DNA of 64,000 bases from Leucaena leucocephala (Eukaryota > Streptophyta > Magnoliopsida > Fabales > Fabaceae), in contig CM073562.1 in the NCBI GenBank assembly GCA_037074615.1, forward strand, positions 18,027,001-18,091,000, read 5' to 3'. Made by a program: the position numbers and the translations under genes. Positions 1 through 10,862 of this stretch are shown in pieces (position 1 is the stretch's first letter; each line of letters begins with the position of its first letter). The notes beneath the pieces are model-generated. The model did not search any database and had not been told where the DNA came from. It saw only the letters and a program-made list of their open reading frames with translations.

Positions 1-760
1 GTAGCACCTGTCTTACCACAGGCTCCAATGGAAATTCATGTGCCTAAGTGTGCCAATCCAGTTGATTGCAACACCAAAAAGTCCTGTTTGGGGATCAAGT
101 TGAACCGATAAGTGTAGTTACTTCTCAAATTGTGTCTAACAAGAATCAACGTGCCTTTCTACAGTGCCACCTCATCTAAAAGCTGCAGCTCCCAAAGCCA
201 CACCATCACTAAACGAATCACTCCAACAGTACCTTGTCTGTTGGAAAGGTTTTCCAGACGGTATCATTGATCCAGCTGTTCGCTCGTACCAAGGTTGTCT
301 CTTCTGGTATCTCACATGTTGGAAAGGATTCTCAAATCCAAGCACTATGCGGAGTTCTTTCACCCGCCCTTCCCTCCCTACCTTGGGGCATCAATTTTAA
401 TTCGTCAATTGGGGGAGAAATAATGAGATAGGGGATAAAGAATATGATAAAGTATTGTCAGATTAGATTTTATATTTTATTACTATTCTAGGATTATTTT
501 AATTTATCGTTATTTTATTAATTTTAGACTCTGTTTAGGATTAGTTTTATTACTATTATTATTTGTATAAATAGTTTTAGGTTTTTCAATTTAGAGACTT
601 TAAATGATTTGAAGAATTGATACTTTCTATATAGACTTTAGTTTCTCTCCTCTCTACGCTGTCCTCTTCTCTTTCCTTCTAATCTCTTCCCTTTCTTCTC
701 CTTGTTTTACATCACAATTTTATCTCGTCTACGAAATCCTAGGATTTAGTGAAAATTCTG
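1..760 (+). mobile_element. Probable LTR-retrotransposon 3' end with one LTR
   Basis: A weak coding remnant (about 164-400) contains two WKGF-type strings, as in the chromodomain tail of plant Ty3-type integrases, but it is too degraded to classify. A purine tract at about 409-420 (ttgggggagaaa) is followed by TG, as expected for a polypurine tract and LTR start near 424. The putative LTR holds a TATA box at 566-574 and then a long CT-rich stretch (640-700), a layout typical of plant LTRs. No target-site duplication or second LTR is visible because the window begins here. Retroelement identity is inference. Confidence 0.35.
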
Positions 761-799
761 AGTCTGTTTATAACTTTTTCCCCTTTGCCAATGATGCAG

Positions 800-1229
800 G
801 TTGGAGAGAAATGTGTTTCCTCTGTTTACCATGCTGAGATCAAAATACAAGGCATCTATTAGCGGAGAACCTGGATTCAATGAGGTTAGTACATGTTACT
901 ATATTATGCCATTGCTCTTGAAGCTTTTTCGTTCCCTTCTCCCTAGTCCCAACCGTACTCAGTTCTTCAACATGGCTACAAATTTAATTTTACGTATTGA
1001 TATATTGAAGTTGACATGAAAGTGTGGTGTACGTAGATGATAGACGCCGTTGCGGAGAAATTCTATGGAGTACAGCGAAGGGATGCCATGGGCATGTTCG
1101 AAGATATATTCAAGGTCCCTTCTCTCACCATCTTAACTCATTTCTTCTCCATTTTCATTTTGGAATATAACTGAATACTTGATTGAAATCATGCAGACGA
1201 TGAAGGTGCCTAATGACTTTCGATTTTGA
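800..1229 (+). CDS. GET4: GET4-like protein, C-terminal exons only (Golgi-to-ER traffic protein 4 homolog)
   Basis: Three exons, 800-884, 1037-1114 and 1197-1229, join in frame with GT/AG borders and end at TGA. They encode about 65 residues matching the C-terminus of plant GET4: NVFPLFTMLRSKYKASI, then EKFYGVQRRDAMGMFEDIFK, then a short tail. GET4 works with GET3/GET5-type factors to pass tail-anchored membrane proteins to the ER. Upstream exons are not in the window; directly before exon 800 lies LTR-like DNA, so either an element inserted in the preceding intron or this is a 3' fragment. The segment before MGMF is one residue shorter than the family pattern I know, and the tail KVPNDFRF is unusual. 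Whether the full gene is functional cannot be judged here. Confidence 0.65.
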
Positions 1230-1374
1230 GAGATCGCATCGAATTACTTCTCCTATGGTCAATCTGTTTGACAAAATCTATTTGTTATGTGGGGTTATTC
1301 AAGATTCTGGTGCGTGTTATGTTTTATTTCCACTCTAACCCATCTTGGAATCACCAGCTTCATTAACTCCTAAC

Positions 1375-1921
1375 TCATTTCTTATGCTTGCAGATAGACC
1401 AACTACGAAAGGAGTCTTGTCCTGAGGATACCTTCTTCACGTCAGGATGTTCTTGTACAAGCTCAGACAATTCTGTCAGTGAAATTGAGGAGGCAGAAGA
1501 CTTAATTCTTCCCATTTCTTCCCTATTCTCAACAGTAGCACCGTCAGCTCCCTCTTGTTTAGCAGTATGGCTTGGTTTGACTATACTTGATGGCACACCG
1601 CCCACTTTTGCGAATTTTAAATTTTGTAAGAACCTATTTGCATATACTTGGTGCCGTTCCAAAATACTAGTGATGAATTCTTTAAAATGATTAAAATCAA
1701 ATGAAGGATGGAGCCGGAGAGTCTTCTCACGGTCATAATCACTCCTTGATCCGACTTATTAAGATTTGGAGCTAAGCGATCAGAAATAAAACCTTTTAAA
1801 CATTCGAATGAAACATGATTTACCTCCTTTTTCACGTCCTTGTCCCGAAATATCTCAATAGACCAACCGTTAAATTCTGTTAACTTCGATTCCCGTTGAC
1901 AATCTTTCTTTAGATGTCCTA
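1375..1921 (-). pseudogene. Unrecognised coding relic with one frame change
   Basis: On the minus strand two overlapping open stretches look coding in composition. The upstream part (about 1921 down to 1740) has a zinc-knuckle-like half, GHLKKDC, then a charged region. Near 1740-1720 the sensible frame shifts to one reading DREKTLRLHPSFDFNHFKEF and on through FLQNLKFAKVGGVPSSI to a Ser/Glu-rich end. There is no obvious ATG or splice structure. I do not recognise the family. It may be a decayed retroelement gag-like gene or a fragment of a host gene; both are guesses. It lies just downstream of the GET4 exons on the opposite strand. Confidence 0.3.
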
Positions 1922-1925
1922 ATTT

Positions 1926-2612
1926 GGTGTGGGTTTAGATATAATTTTAAAAAATAATTTATAGAAAAAAAAATTAGAAAAAAAATTAGACAGTTTTTAA
2001 AAAAAAAGTTTTTAGAGAAGAGTTTTATAGAAAAAATGATTTTAAATAAATAAATTTTTAAATAGTTATTTTCAGAATAATTTTTTATATTGGTAAATTA
2101 TCAGAAAGGGTATTAGATAAAAAAAAAAAAATTAATCACAAGTATTATTCATCATCTCTGCAACAAGCAACTACCCATGGCATGCAGTGACCTATAGTGA
2201 GCAGTGATAGCAAGCGGTGAGTGGTGAGAAGTAACGGTAACTAGGGAGCAGTGACAAAGATTTACCATTTTTTCTCTGTGAGTAGTGACAGTGACCCACC
2301 ACTTCTTCTCTCTTAATAGCGACGATGACCCAGCAACAGCACCACAATGACAACAATCCAACAACGACAACACATGGGGGCATGAAGGAGAAGCAGAGAG
2401 AAAAAAAGAGAAAAGAAATAAGAGACAGTAGAAAAAATATGTGTAAAATAGTAAATTGATAATCTATAGGCTTTTTTACTATTTTAGAATATATTTCTAA
2501 TAGTTTATTTAAAACTATATTTTAGTCCAGACATACTTATGAATAAATATAATTATTTATTTTAAAAAAATTTTAAACTAAAATTTAAGTTAGAATTTTT
2601 TTCTATTAACCA
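1926..2612 (+). mobile_element. Non-autonomous AT-rich transposon, copy 1
   Basis: This copy begins near gtttagatataattttaaaa and ends near the stretch rich in aactaaaatttaa. The same left and right ends occur at 2762-3368 in the same direction and, for the left half, reversed at 6195-6508. It has no coding capacity. A patch at 2150-2400 rich in agcagtgac-type repeats is absent from the other copies, so copy 1 seems to carry an internal insertion or divergent core. Confidence 0.5.
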
Positions 2613-2761
2613 ATGAAGACAAGTTGACGGCAAATTTGAAAACAATTCGTGTAACACCCATCCTCCTTAATCAACGCCTCATCTTTTGTACCCATTTCTT
2701 GAATTCTGCAACGCTTTATTTCTCTCATCTTTAAGCTTCATCTTCACACCACATATTTAAA

Positions 2762-3368
2762 ACTTGTGTTTAGATATACTTTTAAAAATAGGCTTAAAAA
2801 AAGAGAAATTTTTTAATAGTTTTTAAAAAATAGTTTTGGGATAAAAATTTATAAAAATAATAGTTATTAATAAATGAATGTTTGGATAGTTATTATCAAA
2901 AGGACTTTTATAATTAAAAATTATTAAAAATAATATGATTTTATTAAAAATAGGAGAGAAAAGAGAAGGTACAAAAAAGAGAGAAGAGATAGAGAGGGTA
3001 AAGAAAAGTAAATAGAAAAGAGATATGAGAGATAGTGGAAATGAGTAAATACAGAAGAAAGATGAGAGATTCTGGAAACAATAGAAGGGAGAGGAGAGAT
3101 GAGAAATGAGAGATTCTGGAAAAAATAGAAGAGAGATGGGAGATTATAAAAAAGATAGAAGAGAGAGGAGAGATAATATAAGAAAAAATAAGGGTAAAAT
3201 AATAATTAAATAGTTCATAAGTATTTTACTATTCTAAAAACTACTCCTATCAACTTATCTAAAACTATAATTTTAAATTATAATTTGATCCAAAATTTTT
3301 TTTAGACAAATATAACTATTTATTTAAAAAAAATAAACTAAAATTTAAATTTAGATCAAAAGTCCCCT
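2762..3368 (+). mobile_element. Non-autonomous AT-rich transposon, copy 2
   Basis: Second copy of the family, same orientation as copy 1. It shares the start (tgtttagatatacttttaaaaa), the motif tagttcataag followed by ttttactatt near 3210, and the end (aaactaaaatttaaatttaga). The centre (2950-3180) is a purine-rich tract of imperfect gagagat/agaagaga repeats. No open reading frame of note. Confidence 0.5.
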
Positions 3369-4857
3369 TAAAATCGTATTCTAATTTCCCAAACACACCC
3401 AACCTCCGCTCACTTGGGCACTGTTTCCTATATTCTTAAATCCCGCCTAGCAATGCTCAAACATGGCTGCCTGCGGAATGCTTGTAAAATTCCCCTTCCA
3501 ATATCATATACACTTAACCATTTAAAATCATTTAATTAATTAAAAAAGGAAAACAGTTAATCATAAAGGCCTACTATATAGTGGAAAAAGAATACACTAA
3601 CCATACAAGGTTAACTATGATAAAAAATAATTTCTTTAATTAATTAAAAGTTATCATAGTTATACAAAAAGAATTTTAGCTTTAACTCTTTTAAACTAAG
3701 ATTCTTTTTATAACTATGTTAGAAAAAGACCAAACTACTACTTGAGGAAACACTGTCATGGTTAAAAAGGATTTAATTAATAATAAAAGATAACCATAAT
3801 AGAAAAAGCTTCACTCACATTAAACCTAATTATTAAAAATTAATTCACGATAGAAAGAAACAGCCATATGAATAAAGAAGTTATCACGGGGTTTAAAGAG
3901 CTAACTATAATTTTATATGCATAGAAATGTTAAAAAAGAGCTCAACTCTGTAATATGATTATTAGAACAAACCCCTGATTAATATTAATGATAATATTAA
4001 TCTCAATATTGAGGTTTGGGTACCTCGAAATTCAAAATAATTATCAATAGTCCAAAACACAAGAATCATGAATCATATTCATTGATTTCATCTCATCACA
4101 ATATCACAAGGTCTTAAATGTGGATCATAGGATTGAAGTCACAAGCAGCCTATGCCTCAGGTCAACTATCAGCATAGTGTTAACAAAAGGATAATCAAAT
4201 ATATCAAATAGTCATCAAAATATGAAATGGGCTATACAATGGAAATATACATATAATCAACACAATAAAAAGAGTGGAGGCATTACAATTTAGAAACCTA
4301 GTCTAGGCCTCAGGAGCCTTCCCTATTGTGCCAACCGAATGCAACACAATTTTGATATAATTATGGCATGATCATAACAATGCAACACAATAGTGCACCA
4401 ACACAACTCATCTTTATCACTCCAGATTGGATCCATGGGATGAGTGATTACCCATGTAACTAGTTGCTTCAAAAGCTTACCAATTATGTGATGTGCACGG
4501 GCTAAAACAGATGGAGCACACAACAAAACCATAGGCCCCTCATATAACTATTAGGATGTTAAAACCTCTCATTAAACCGTTGAGGTATATAAGACCCTCA
4601 TGTAACTATTGGACTGACCCCTTATGGAACTGTTTACGTGGTAATAAGAATAGATCACCTATACTACAAAGCCACCGCACCACCAAACTCATGGAACACA
4701 ATTATGGAACTTCATCATAGAACTAAGCCAATATTTGAAATACATTATGAGACTCATTGTCAAAGATCATAGTACTCTTAAAACATAAAATGCTCAATTT
4801 CATTGAAACAAGTCCCAAAAGGCAATTTATACTATTTAATATCATGGTACCTCAACT

Positions 4858-4893
<36 letters not shown>

Positions 4894-5146
4894 TATCAAT
4901 CTTTTCACAATCACATTTTAAAATACTCATAAATACAAACTAGCATGTATAGTACAAGTGGTTATTTATAGTTAAAACTCAACACTTACTACTAACTTTT
5001 ATCTAAAAAATTTTCTAATCCCCACAAATATACTATCATTAGAAAGATCTAGTTAAGTAGAATAATATTTATAAAAGGAATATAGTGATTAAAGGTGGTT
5101 TTACTTACCAAAATCAACTGCAAAAACCAATCTTATACTGAAAAAA
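3369..5146. other. Intergenic stretch without a recognisable gene
   Basis: AT-rich DNA. Around 3540-3960 there are several imperfect copies of a ttaactatgataa / ttatcatagtta motif in both orientations, which could fold into hairpins. From 4010 to 4860 the base composition is more even and resembles a decayed repeat (a segment around 4540-4680 has short runs like accctcatgtaacta occurring twice), but I found no protein similarity. A TA microsatellite sits at 4861-4890. Confidence 0.4.
4861..4890. repeat. (TA)n microsatellite
   Basis: About fifteen uninterrupted TA units. Confidence 0.9.
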
Positions 5147-6194
5147 ATGGTGGACTATTGCAGAGAAGGAAGGAAGACCAAACACGTAGATCTCTCTCTC
5201 TCTATCTCTCATACAAACTTAAATGATGGGTGGCCATTGGTCAAAGAACCCCACAGGGGCAAATTAGATGTAGGAATGCAGGCCAACCTTCTCATGGCTA
5301 GGAATTTTTATTTGGATAAATCGATTTAATAAAGGAATATATATAATTTTTTGCAGAGAATTTTCAATGTGAAGGAGTAGCAAAGTGGTCTGGAATGGAG
5401 AAATAAAATGTGAGGTCCCCTGTTAGAGTTAGAGCTTTAACGCCTGCAGAAGGGAAGAGTTTTTTTTTTCAAGGATGAAATGACAAAATTGCCCTTCTGT
5501 CCTTTTTGCCAAATCCTGTCATCTCCCCATTTCCTTCCTGATGGCAGCCATGGCAGAGTAGCATCACGCGTAAGGGGAGAGTGGCGATAGTTCAGCGTGC
5601 GGCGCGGGATGGGAGTGCACAGAACGAAAGGTCTCTGCTGTCACCTTTAAGTCTGAAGTACTCTTTCCTCGTCCCATATTCTGTCGGTTGCCATAGACAA
5701 CAAGAGTGTGAACATAGAGGAATTTTAGGGGGGTTTGTGGGTTCTGGGATTGGCTGCCTTGAGTCCATTTTCTTTCCAGCTGTCAGCACTAGCGTCTGTC
5801 GTCATCACCATGTTAGTAGCCGCCTATCGCCATTGCTCCACGCGACAGTACTGTAGCAAGTATGTGTGTGCAATCTCCCTCTCCTCATCGTAGTCACTGT
5901 TCCAGGCATTACTGTAGTTAGTCATGGCCGTCGGGTCTCCTCTGTTGTTATTGTGAAAATTTTAGATTTTTGAGGTCCTTCTTGGTTGCCGTCGCTGAGT
6001 GTTGCTGATTGGATTAGTAAGGTAAGTTTCCTCGATGCCTTGTTTTGCTTCTTGTGATCGAGTTGGTTAATGGGCACATGAAATTCAGTTTGCTATGGAG
6101 TGCGTGGGCGAATGAGTATTTTGTGAATTGCTCTGTTTTGGGGAATAGTCGATGAATAGTGGGGGAGAGCAGAAGTTGTGTTGTCGGCTGTGAA
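5147..6194. other. Intergenic stretch, no supported gene
   Basis: The longest open frame here (5581-5856, plus) has no recognisable domain and no splice or homology support. A CT-rich microsatellite lies at 5190-5208. Base composition is less AT-rich at 5400-6050 than on either side, so a decayed gene or transcribed leader cannot be excluded, but nothing supports one. Confidence 0.35.
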
Positions 6195-6508
6195 TTTGAA
6201 ATCTTGTATGTAAAAAAACTTATGAACTAATCAATTACTATATTATCCCTACTTTTTCTTACACACTCTTTCTTTCTTTCTTACACCCTCTCTCCTCTCA
6301 TCTCTCCTAATTTAATACTCATTCTATTTTTCGTAATTTACCAATAATAAAAGTACTTTTGGAAATAACTATCTAAATACTCATTTATTCAAAACCACTT
6401 TTTTTTTTCATAAACTCTTCTCTAAAAGTCCATTTCTATATAAGCTATTTAAAAATCTTTTTTTTCTTCATAAACTCATTTCTAAAATCCTATCCAAATA
6501 GCCCTATA
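6195..6508 (-). mobile_element. Same transposon family, reversed and shortened copy
   Basis: Read on the minus strand it starts gggctatttggatagg and runs through gacttttagagaagag and attggtaaattac, matching copy 1 from 1926 onward, and it ends near the tagttcataag motif shared with copy 2 (3210). The right-hand end present in the other copies is missing. It lies about 300 bases upstream of the EF1A TATA box, so it is part of the extended EF1A upstream region. Confidence 0.5.
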
Positions 6509-6584
6509 TAAGGTATATATATAAAGTATTTGTGGGGTTTGGATATTGCTGTCAATAAATATGAACTATAAGGCTTTATTTTAT

Positions 6585-6735
6585 TGGGGATTTTGGAGGA
6601 GAAGGGAGGGGAGGGGAGGGAACAGTGTGTTTAGTTGGGAAAAAATAAAGGAAAGAGGAGAGAAGATTTTTTATCATTTAGTACTCATTTTCCCTCCAAA
6701 ATAAGGAGTTTTTGGAGGGGTAATAATTTTTTATA
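6585..6735. mobile_element. Short imperfect palindrome, possible MITE
   Basis: The arm attttggaggagaagggagg (from 6589) is partly mirrored by ccctccaaaat (6692-6702), with ttttggagggg again at 6710-6720. The centre has gtgtttagttggg. It has the size and look of a small MITE but duplicated target bases were not found. Confidence 0.3.
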
Positions 6736-6791
6736 CCTTTATGATCAAATTATCTTTTTATTATTTTTAATATTTCAATTGAAATAAGTCC

Positions 6792-6883
6792 TATAAAGGT
6801 CATCCCCATTTACCCCGCCCTCCCCCGCTTCACTGCACTCAGTCCTTGCTTCTTCTCAATCTCCACTGCGGCTAGGGTTTTAG
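6792..6883 (+). promoter_or_regulatory. EF1A core promoter: TATA box and telo-box
   Basis: TATAAAG at 6792-6798 would place transcription start near 6820-6830. In the putative leader, TAGGGTTT at 6873-6880 is the reverse complement of the telo-box AAACCCTA that is common in promoters and leaders of plant EF-1alpha and ribosomal protein genes. The start site itself is inferred. Confidence 0.6.
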
Positions 6884-7504
6884 CGTTGCCTTCAGAGTTT
6901 TTCTTCGTAGGTTCATTTTCTTCGCCTTCGCCTTTCTGCTTTGCCTTTCGCTTCTATAAGACATTTAGAATCATGGACGGTTTTTAAGGAATTTTAGTTC
7001 TACATTATCTCCATTCAATGAATATCTTTTTGCATCACGCTCTCTTCATTTTAAATTTATGTTCATCATCGCGAACGATTTTTTCCTGATTTTTTCGTCG
7101 ATGCATTTCTTTTGTAGTTTCAACTCTGTTGGCAATGTTTAGCTCTTATTGATTCAACTTTTGAGCCCACATCTTTTTTAAAATTGTCGAGAAGGATTGA
7201 TGCATGTTTCGTTGCCATATGGAACTAATCGTTCGACTGACTACATTTATAATACCCATGGGGTCAAAGGAACTTTCTTCCCTCTGCTAGAATATGTGTG
7301 GCCCTATTTGATATGCCTTTTAGTTTGATTACGTAATCTAATGCAGTGTTGCTTTGATGTGCGTCTTGTTTTAATCATATATGTTCGATTATGTAAGCTG
7401 AACATGGATTGTTATTTTAGATTTATTCCGTGTATGTAAAATACGCTCTGTGTAAGTTGAGATTTCATATTTCTTCTCGGCAGTTGATTCTAGCTTAAGC
7501 TGCA

Positions 7505-8961
7505 ATGGGTAAGGAAAAGACTCACATCAACATTGTGGTCATTGGCCATGTCGACTCTGGGAAATCAACCACGACTGGCCACCTCATCTACAAGCTTGGT
7601 GGTATTGACAAGCGTGTTATTGAGAGATTTGAGAAAGAAGCTGCTGAGATGAACAAGAGATCATTCAAGTATGCCTGGGTTCTTGATAAGCTTAAGGCTG
7701 AGAGGGAACGAGGAATTACAATTGATATTGCTTTGTGGAAATTTGAGACTACCAAGTACTACTGCACGGTCATTGATGCTCCAGGACACCGAGATTTCAT
7801 AAAAAACATGATTACTGGGACATCCCAAGCTGACTGTGCTGTTCTTATCATTGATTCCACGACTGGTGGTTTTGAAGCTGGTATTTCCAAGGATGGACAG
7901 ACCCGTGAGCATGCTCTCCTTGCTTTCACTCTTGGTGTCAAGCAAATGATCTGTTGCTGCAACAAGGTCTGTGTTTAAGCCTCATAGATCCATGCTCTCT
8001 CACTTTAGTGAAGTCAAGTTTCTTGATTCTTGAATTAACTAATAATTGCTCTATGGCCTTCTAATCTCCATGACAGATGGATGCTACTACGCCCAAGTAC
8101 TCCAAGGCCAGGTATGATGAAATTGTCAAGGAAGTGTCTTCATACTTGAAGAAGGTTGGTTACAACCCAGACAAAATTCCATTTGTTCCCATATCTGGTT
8201 TTGAGGGGGACAACATGATTGAGAGGTCGACCAACCTTGATTGGTACAAGGGTCCAACCCTACTTGAGGCCCTTGATCAGATCCTGGAGCCAAAGAGACC
8301 ATCAGACAAGCCTCTTCGATTGCCCCTTCAAGATGTCTACAAGATTGGAGGAATAGGCACCGTCCCAGTGGGACGTGTTGAGACTGGTATCCTGAAGCCT
8401 GGCATGGTTGTGACTTTTGGACCTAGTGGACTGACAACTGAAGTTAAGTCTGTGGAGATGCACCATGAGGCTCTCCAGGAGGCCCTTCCTGGTGACAATG
8501 TCGGATTTAATGTTAAGAATGTTGCAGTTAAGGATCTTAAGCGTGGATATGTTGCCTCAAATTCTAAGGATGACCCTGCCAAGGAGGCTGCCAGCTTCAC
8601 ATCTCAAGTTATCATAATGAACCACCCTGGTCAGATTGGAAATGGTTATGCCCCGGTGCTTGATTGCCACACTTCCCACATTGCTGTAAAGTTTGCTGAA
8701 ATTTTGACCAAGATTGATAGGCGATCTGGTAAGGAGCTTGAGAAGGAGCCTAAATTCTTGAAGAATGGTGATGCGGGTTTTGTGAAGATGTTTCCCACCA
8801 AGCCTATGGTTGTTGAAACTTTCTCTGAGTATCCTCCCCTTGGTCGTTTTGCTGTGAGGGACATGCGTCAAACTGTTGCTGTGGGAGTCATCAAGAGCGT
8901 GGAGAAGAAAGACGCTACTTCAGCCAAGATCACCAAGGCTGCACAGAAGAAGGGCAAATGA
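7505..8961 (+). CDS. EF1A: Translation elongation factor 1-alpha
   Basis: GTPase that brings aminoacyl-tRNA to the ribosome in the cytosol. Coding exons 7505-7966 and 8077-8961 join to 448 residues, the usual plant length. The G1 loop GHVDSGKS is at residues 14-21, the effector region RERGITID near 67-74, DAPGH near 91-95, and NKMD at 153-156. The coding intron splits NKMD exactly between K154 and M155. The C-terminal half carries the two beta-barrel domains and ends in a lysine-rich tail. A leader intron of about 573 bases is likely (6911-7483, donor after ttcttcgtag, acceptor ctcggcag), a standard feature of plant EF1A genes that boosts expression. The 3' untranslated region runs to roughly 9470. 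The gene appears intact, with no frame break. Confidence 0.97.
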
Positions 8962-9492
8962 ATCGTGCGGGTTTCTTTACCAAATGAAGTATGTGATTAT
9001 GTTTACAGTGAACGTTGGTCTCTTGTAGGTAATACCTCTTTGCAGAGTCATAGTTTATGGGCATGCTTTGCTTTTCGTTTGAAGTTTCCACCTTCATCTT
9101 GCAATCCTTGTTCCCAGAACTGGGTTCTTGATCGACGGTGGCGAGGTTTTAACTTTTTTCCTGATCTTGTTTTGGCGTTTACTTTTCAGCCTGCGCAATG
9201 TTATATCTTTGATTGAACAATCATTTTTGCGTGGACACCGCTGACTTGTCTACTTAAGTGTTAGCACTATATTTCTGTCCTAGTTCATGTTTTTGAGTGT
9301 AAAGGTTCGCTTCCTTTCTGTGTTCCGCAGCTGGTGGTGGTTTTAAAGCTGCTTAATTTGTATTTTATGGATTTACCTGGGACTGCGATATGCGTTTGTT
9401 TCATCTTTCCGGATGCTGCTGTTATAATTTCTTTTTTATTGTCATATCTTAGAGATTCAATATATATTATCATTCCCTTGCATAGTCAGTAG

Positions 9493-9519
9493 TACTCCCT
9501 CCATCCCTAAATATGATAG
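9493..9519 (+). repeat. Stowaway-like terminal sequence
   Basis: tactccctccatccctaaat at 9493 resembles the ctccctccgtcccata terminal repeat of plant Stowaway (Tc1/mariner) MITEs. No matching opposite terminus was found within several hundred bases, so this is at most a solo end. Confidence 0.35.
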
Positions 9520-10476
9520 TAATTAAAAGATAAATTTACAAATAAGTAGTAATAATTACTATTTCCATTTATTATACGGTTCATTTATGACATTGTCAAT
9601 TTTGAAGATGGAGGAAAAGAAGCATTATAATCGGTATCATCCGATCGCCTTTTTCAATACATATTTAATTTGGACAAGCTACCATCATGGCTCTCTAGGA
9701 AAAAAAGTTTGGCAAATAAAGCTACTTGTGAAAAAGATTTTTTTTAACGAGTATTTGGTACTCTTGTAGCCGTATAGGAGTTAGTTAGGGGATAATTTTA
9801 ATACTAAATTTAATACTTTAATCAATTTTATTTTATTTTTATTATTTTTTTAAACAATTGTACTTAACTTAAAAATTGATGTACTTAACTTAAAAATTGA
9901 TGGTTCATATAATAGTATATATTTATTATAATTAATTAATTTAATTCTTTTATTTTTTATAATAAACTACAAAATTGATGAAATTTAGTACTCATGGCTG
10001 ATTTAGTTATATTAGATTATGGTAATAGAAACGCAATATTCGTTCATTCAAAAAAAAAAAAAAAAAAAACAAAGAAACACAAGATCCATACTTCATGCGT
10101 GAATTGTCTTTAATAAGGAAGCAAGTCTATATGGATCACCGGATAAGTAAATATAGATAACCGACGAAGGCGATGTTCTAGTTGGGGTCTGCCAAAATCG
10201 CTGGAGTCTCACCCTTCAAACCAAGAATCCCAAAACTTGCACGAGTCAATCAGCAACATTAGAAATATTTAAATTCATCAATTTTTTAATCTATATATGG
10301 TCATCACAAGCCATCAGTTCAAGGTCATAGCCATATTTAATACTATGCATCACAAATGCTCGTGGCTGCAAATGTCATGAACAACCAATGAGTACTACCG
10401 AGTCTCCTCAGTTCTTCAATACTACGAATAATATTCATGGCCATGGCACTATAGCAGTCACATAGCAACATTAGCC

Positions 10477-10627
10477 TATATTTGAATGAGAAGAAAAATT
10501 CTATAAAAAAAAATACTAGAAAAAATCTCTTAAAAAGAGTAAATTTTTTTACTATTTTGAAAAGAAATTCTTACTAGTACTTTATCCTCCTTATTTTCTT
10601 TTTACTTTTCTCTCCTTCCAAATATCT
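10477..10627. mobile_element. Small palindromic MITE (family also in the phytoglobin pseudogene)
   Basis: The ends tatatttgaatgagaag and (reverse) agatatttggaaggagag form an imperfect terminal inverted repeat. The interior carries aatactagaaaa ... ttttactatttt ... actagta in near mirror order. The same interior blocks occur at 39849-39990, so the two are members of one family. No coding capacity. Confidence 0.55.
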
Positions 10628-10862
10628 AAGACAGAAAGCGCCTCCGGATTCTAACTATAACGTGTAAAGTAACAAAATACTTGAGCATATGATTTTGCAA
10701 AATGCCGCACCAAGTGAGTTCTTTATAAATCAAATCTCAAACATTTTATTTTATCAAAACAAAAATACTGGGATAAAAAAATTAATCCGCAGACGGAAAT
10801 TGACCCAGGGATATCACTACCATCCTTAACAGCAAACTATGAGTTTGTCAGTGTGTTTCAAA

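Larger units (their letters stand above)
9217..10862. other. EF1A 3' region and intergenic DNA
   Basis: After the EF1A 3' untranslated region the sequence becomes AT-rich (9780-10020) with a poly-A run at 10050-10069 and a small MITE-like element at 10477-10627. No supported gene. The 3' ends of EF1A and the minus-strand TMEM70-like gene face each other across this gap. Confidence 0.5.

Noticed and set aside
5581..5856. A 91-codon frame upstream of EF1A
   Set aside because: No recognisable domain and an equally long frame on the other strand; not supported.
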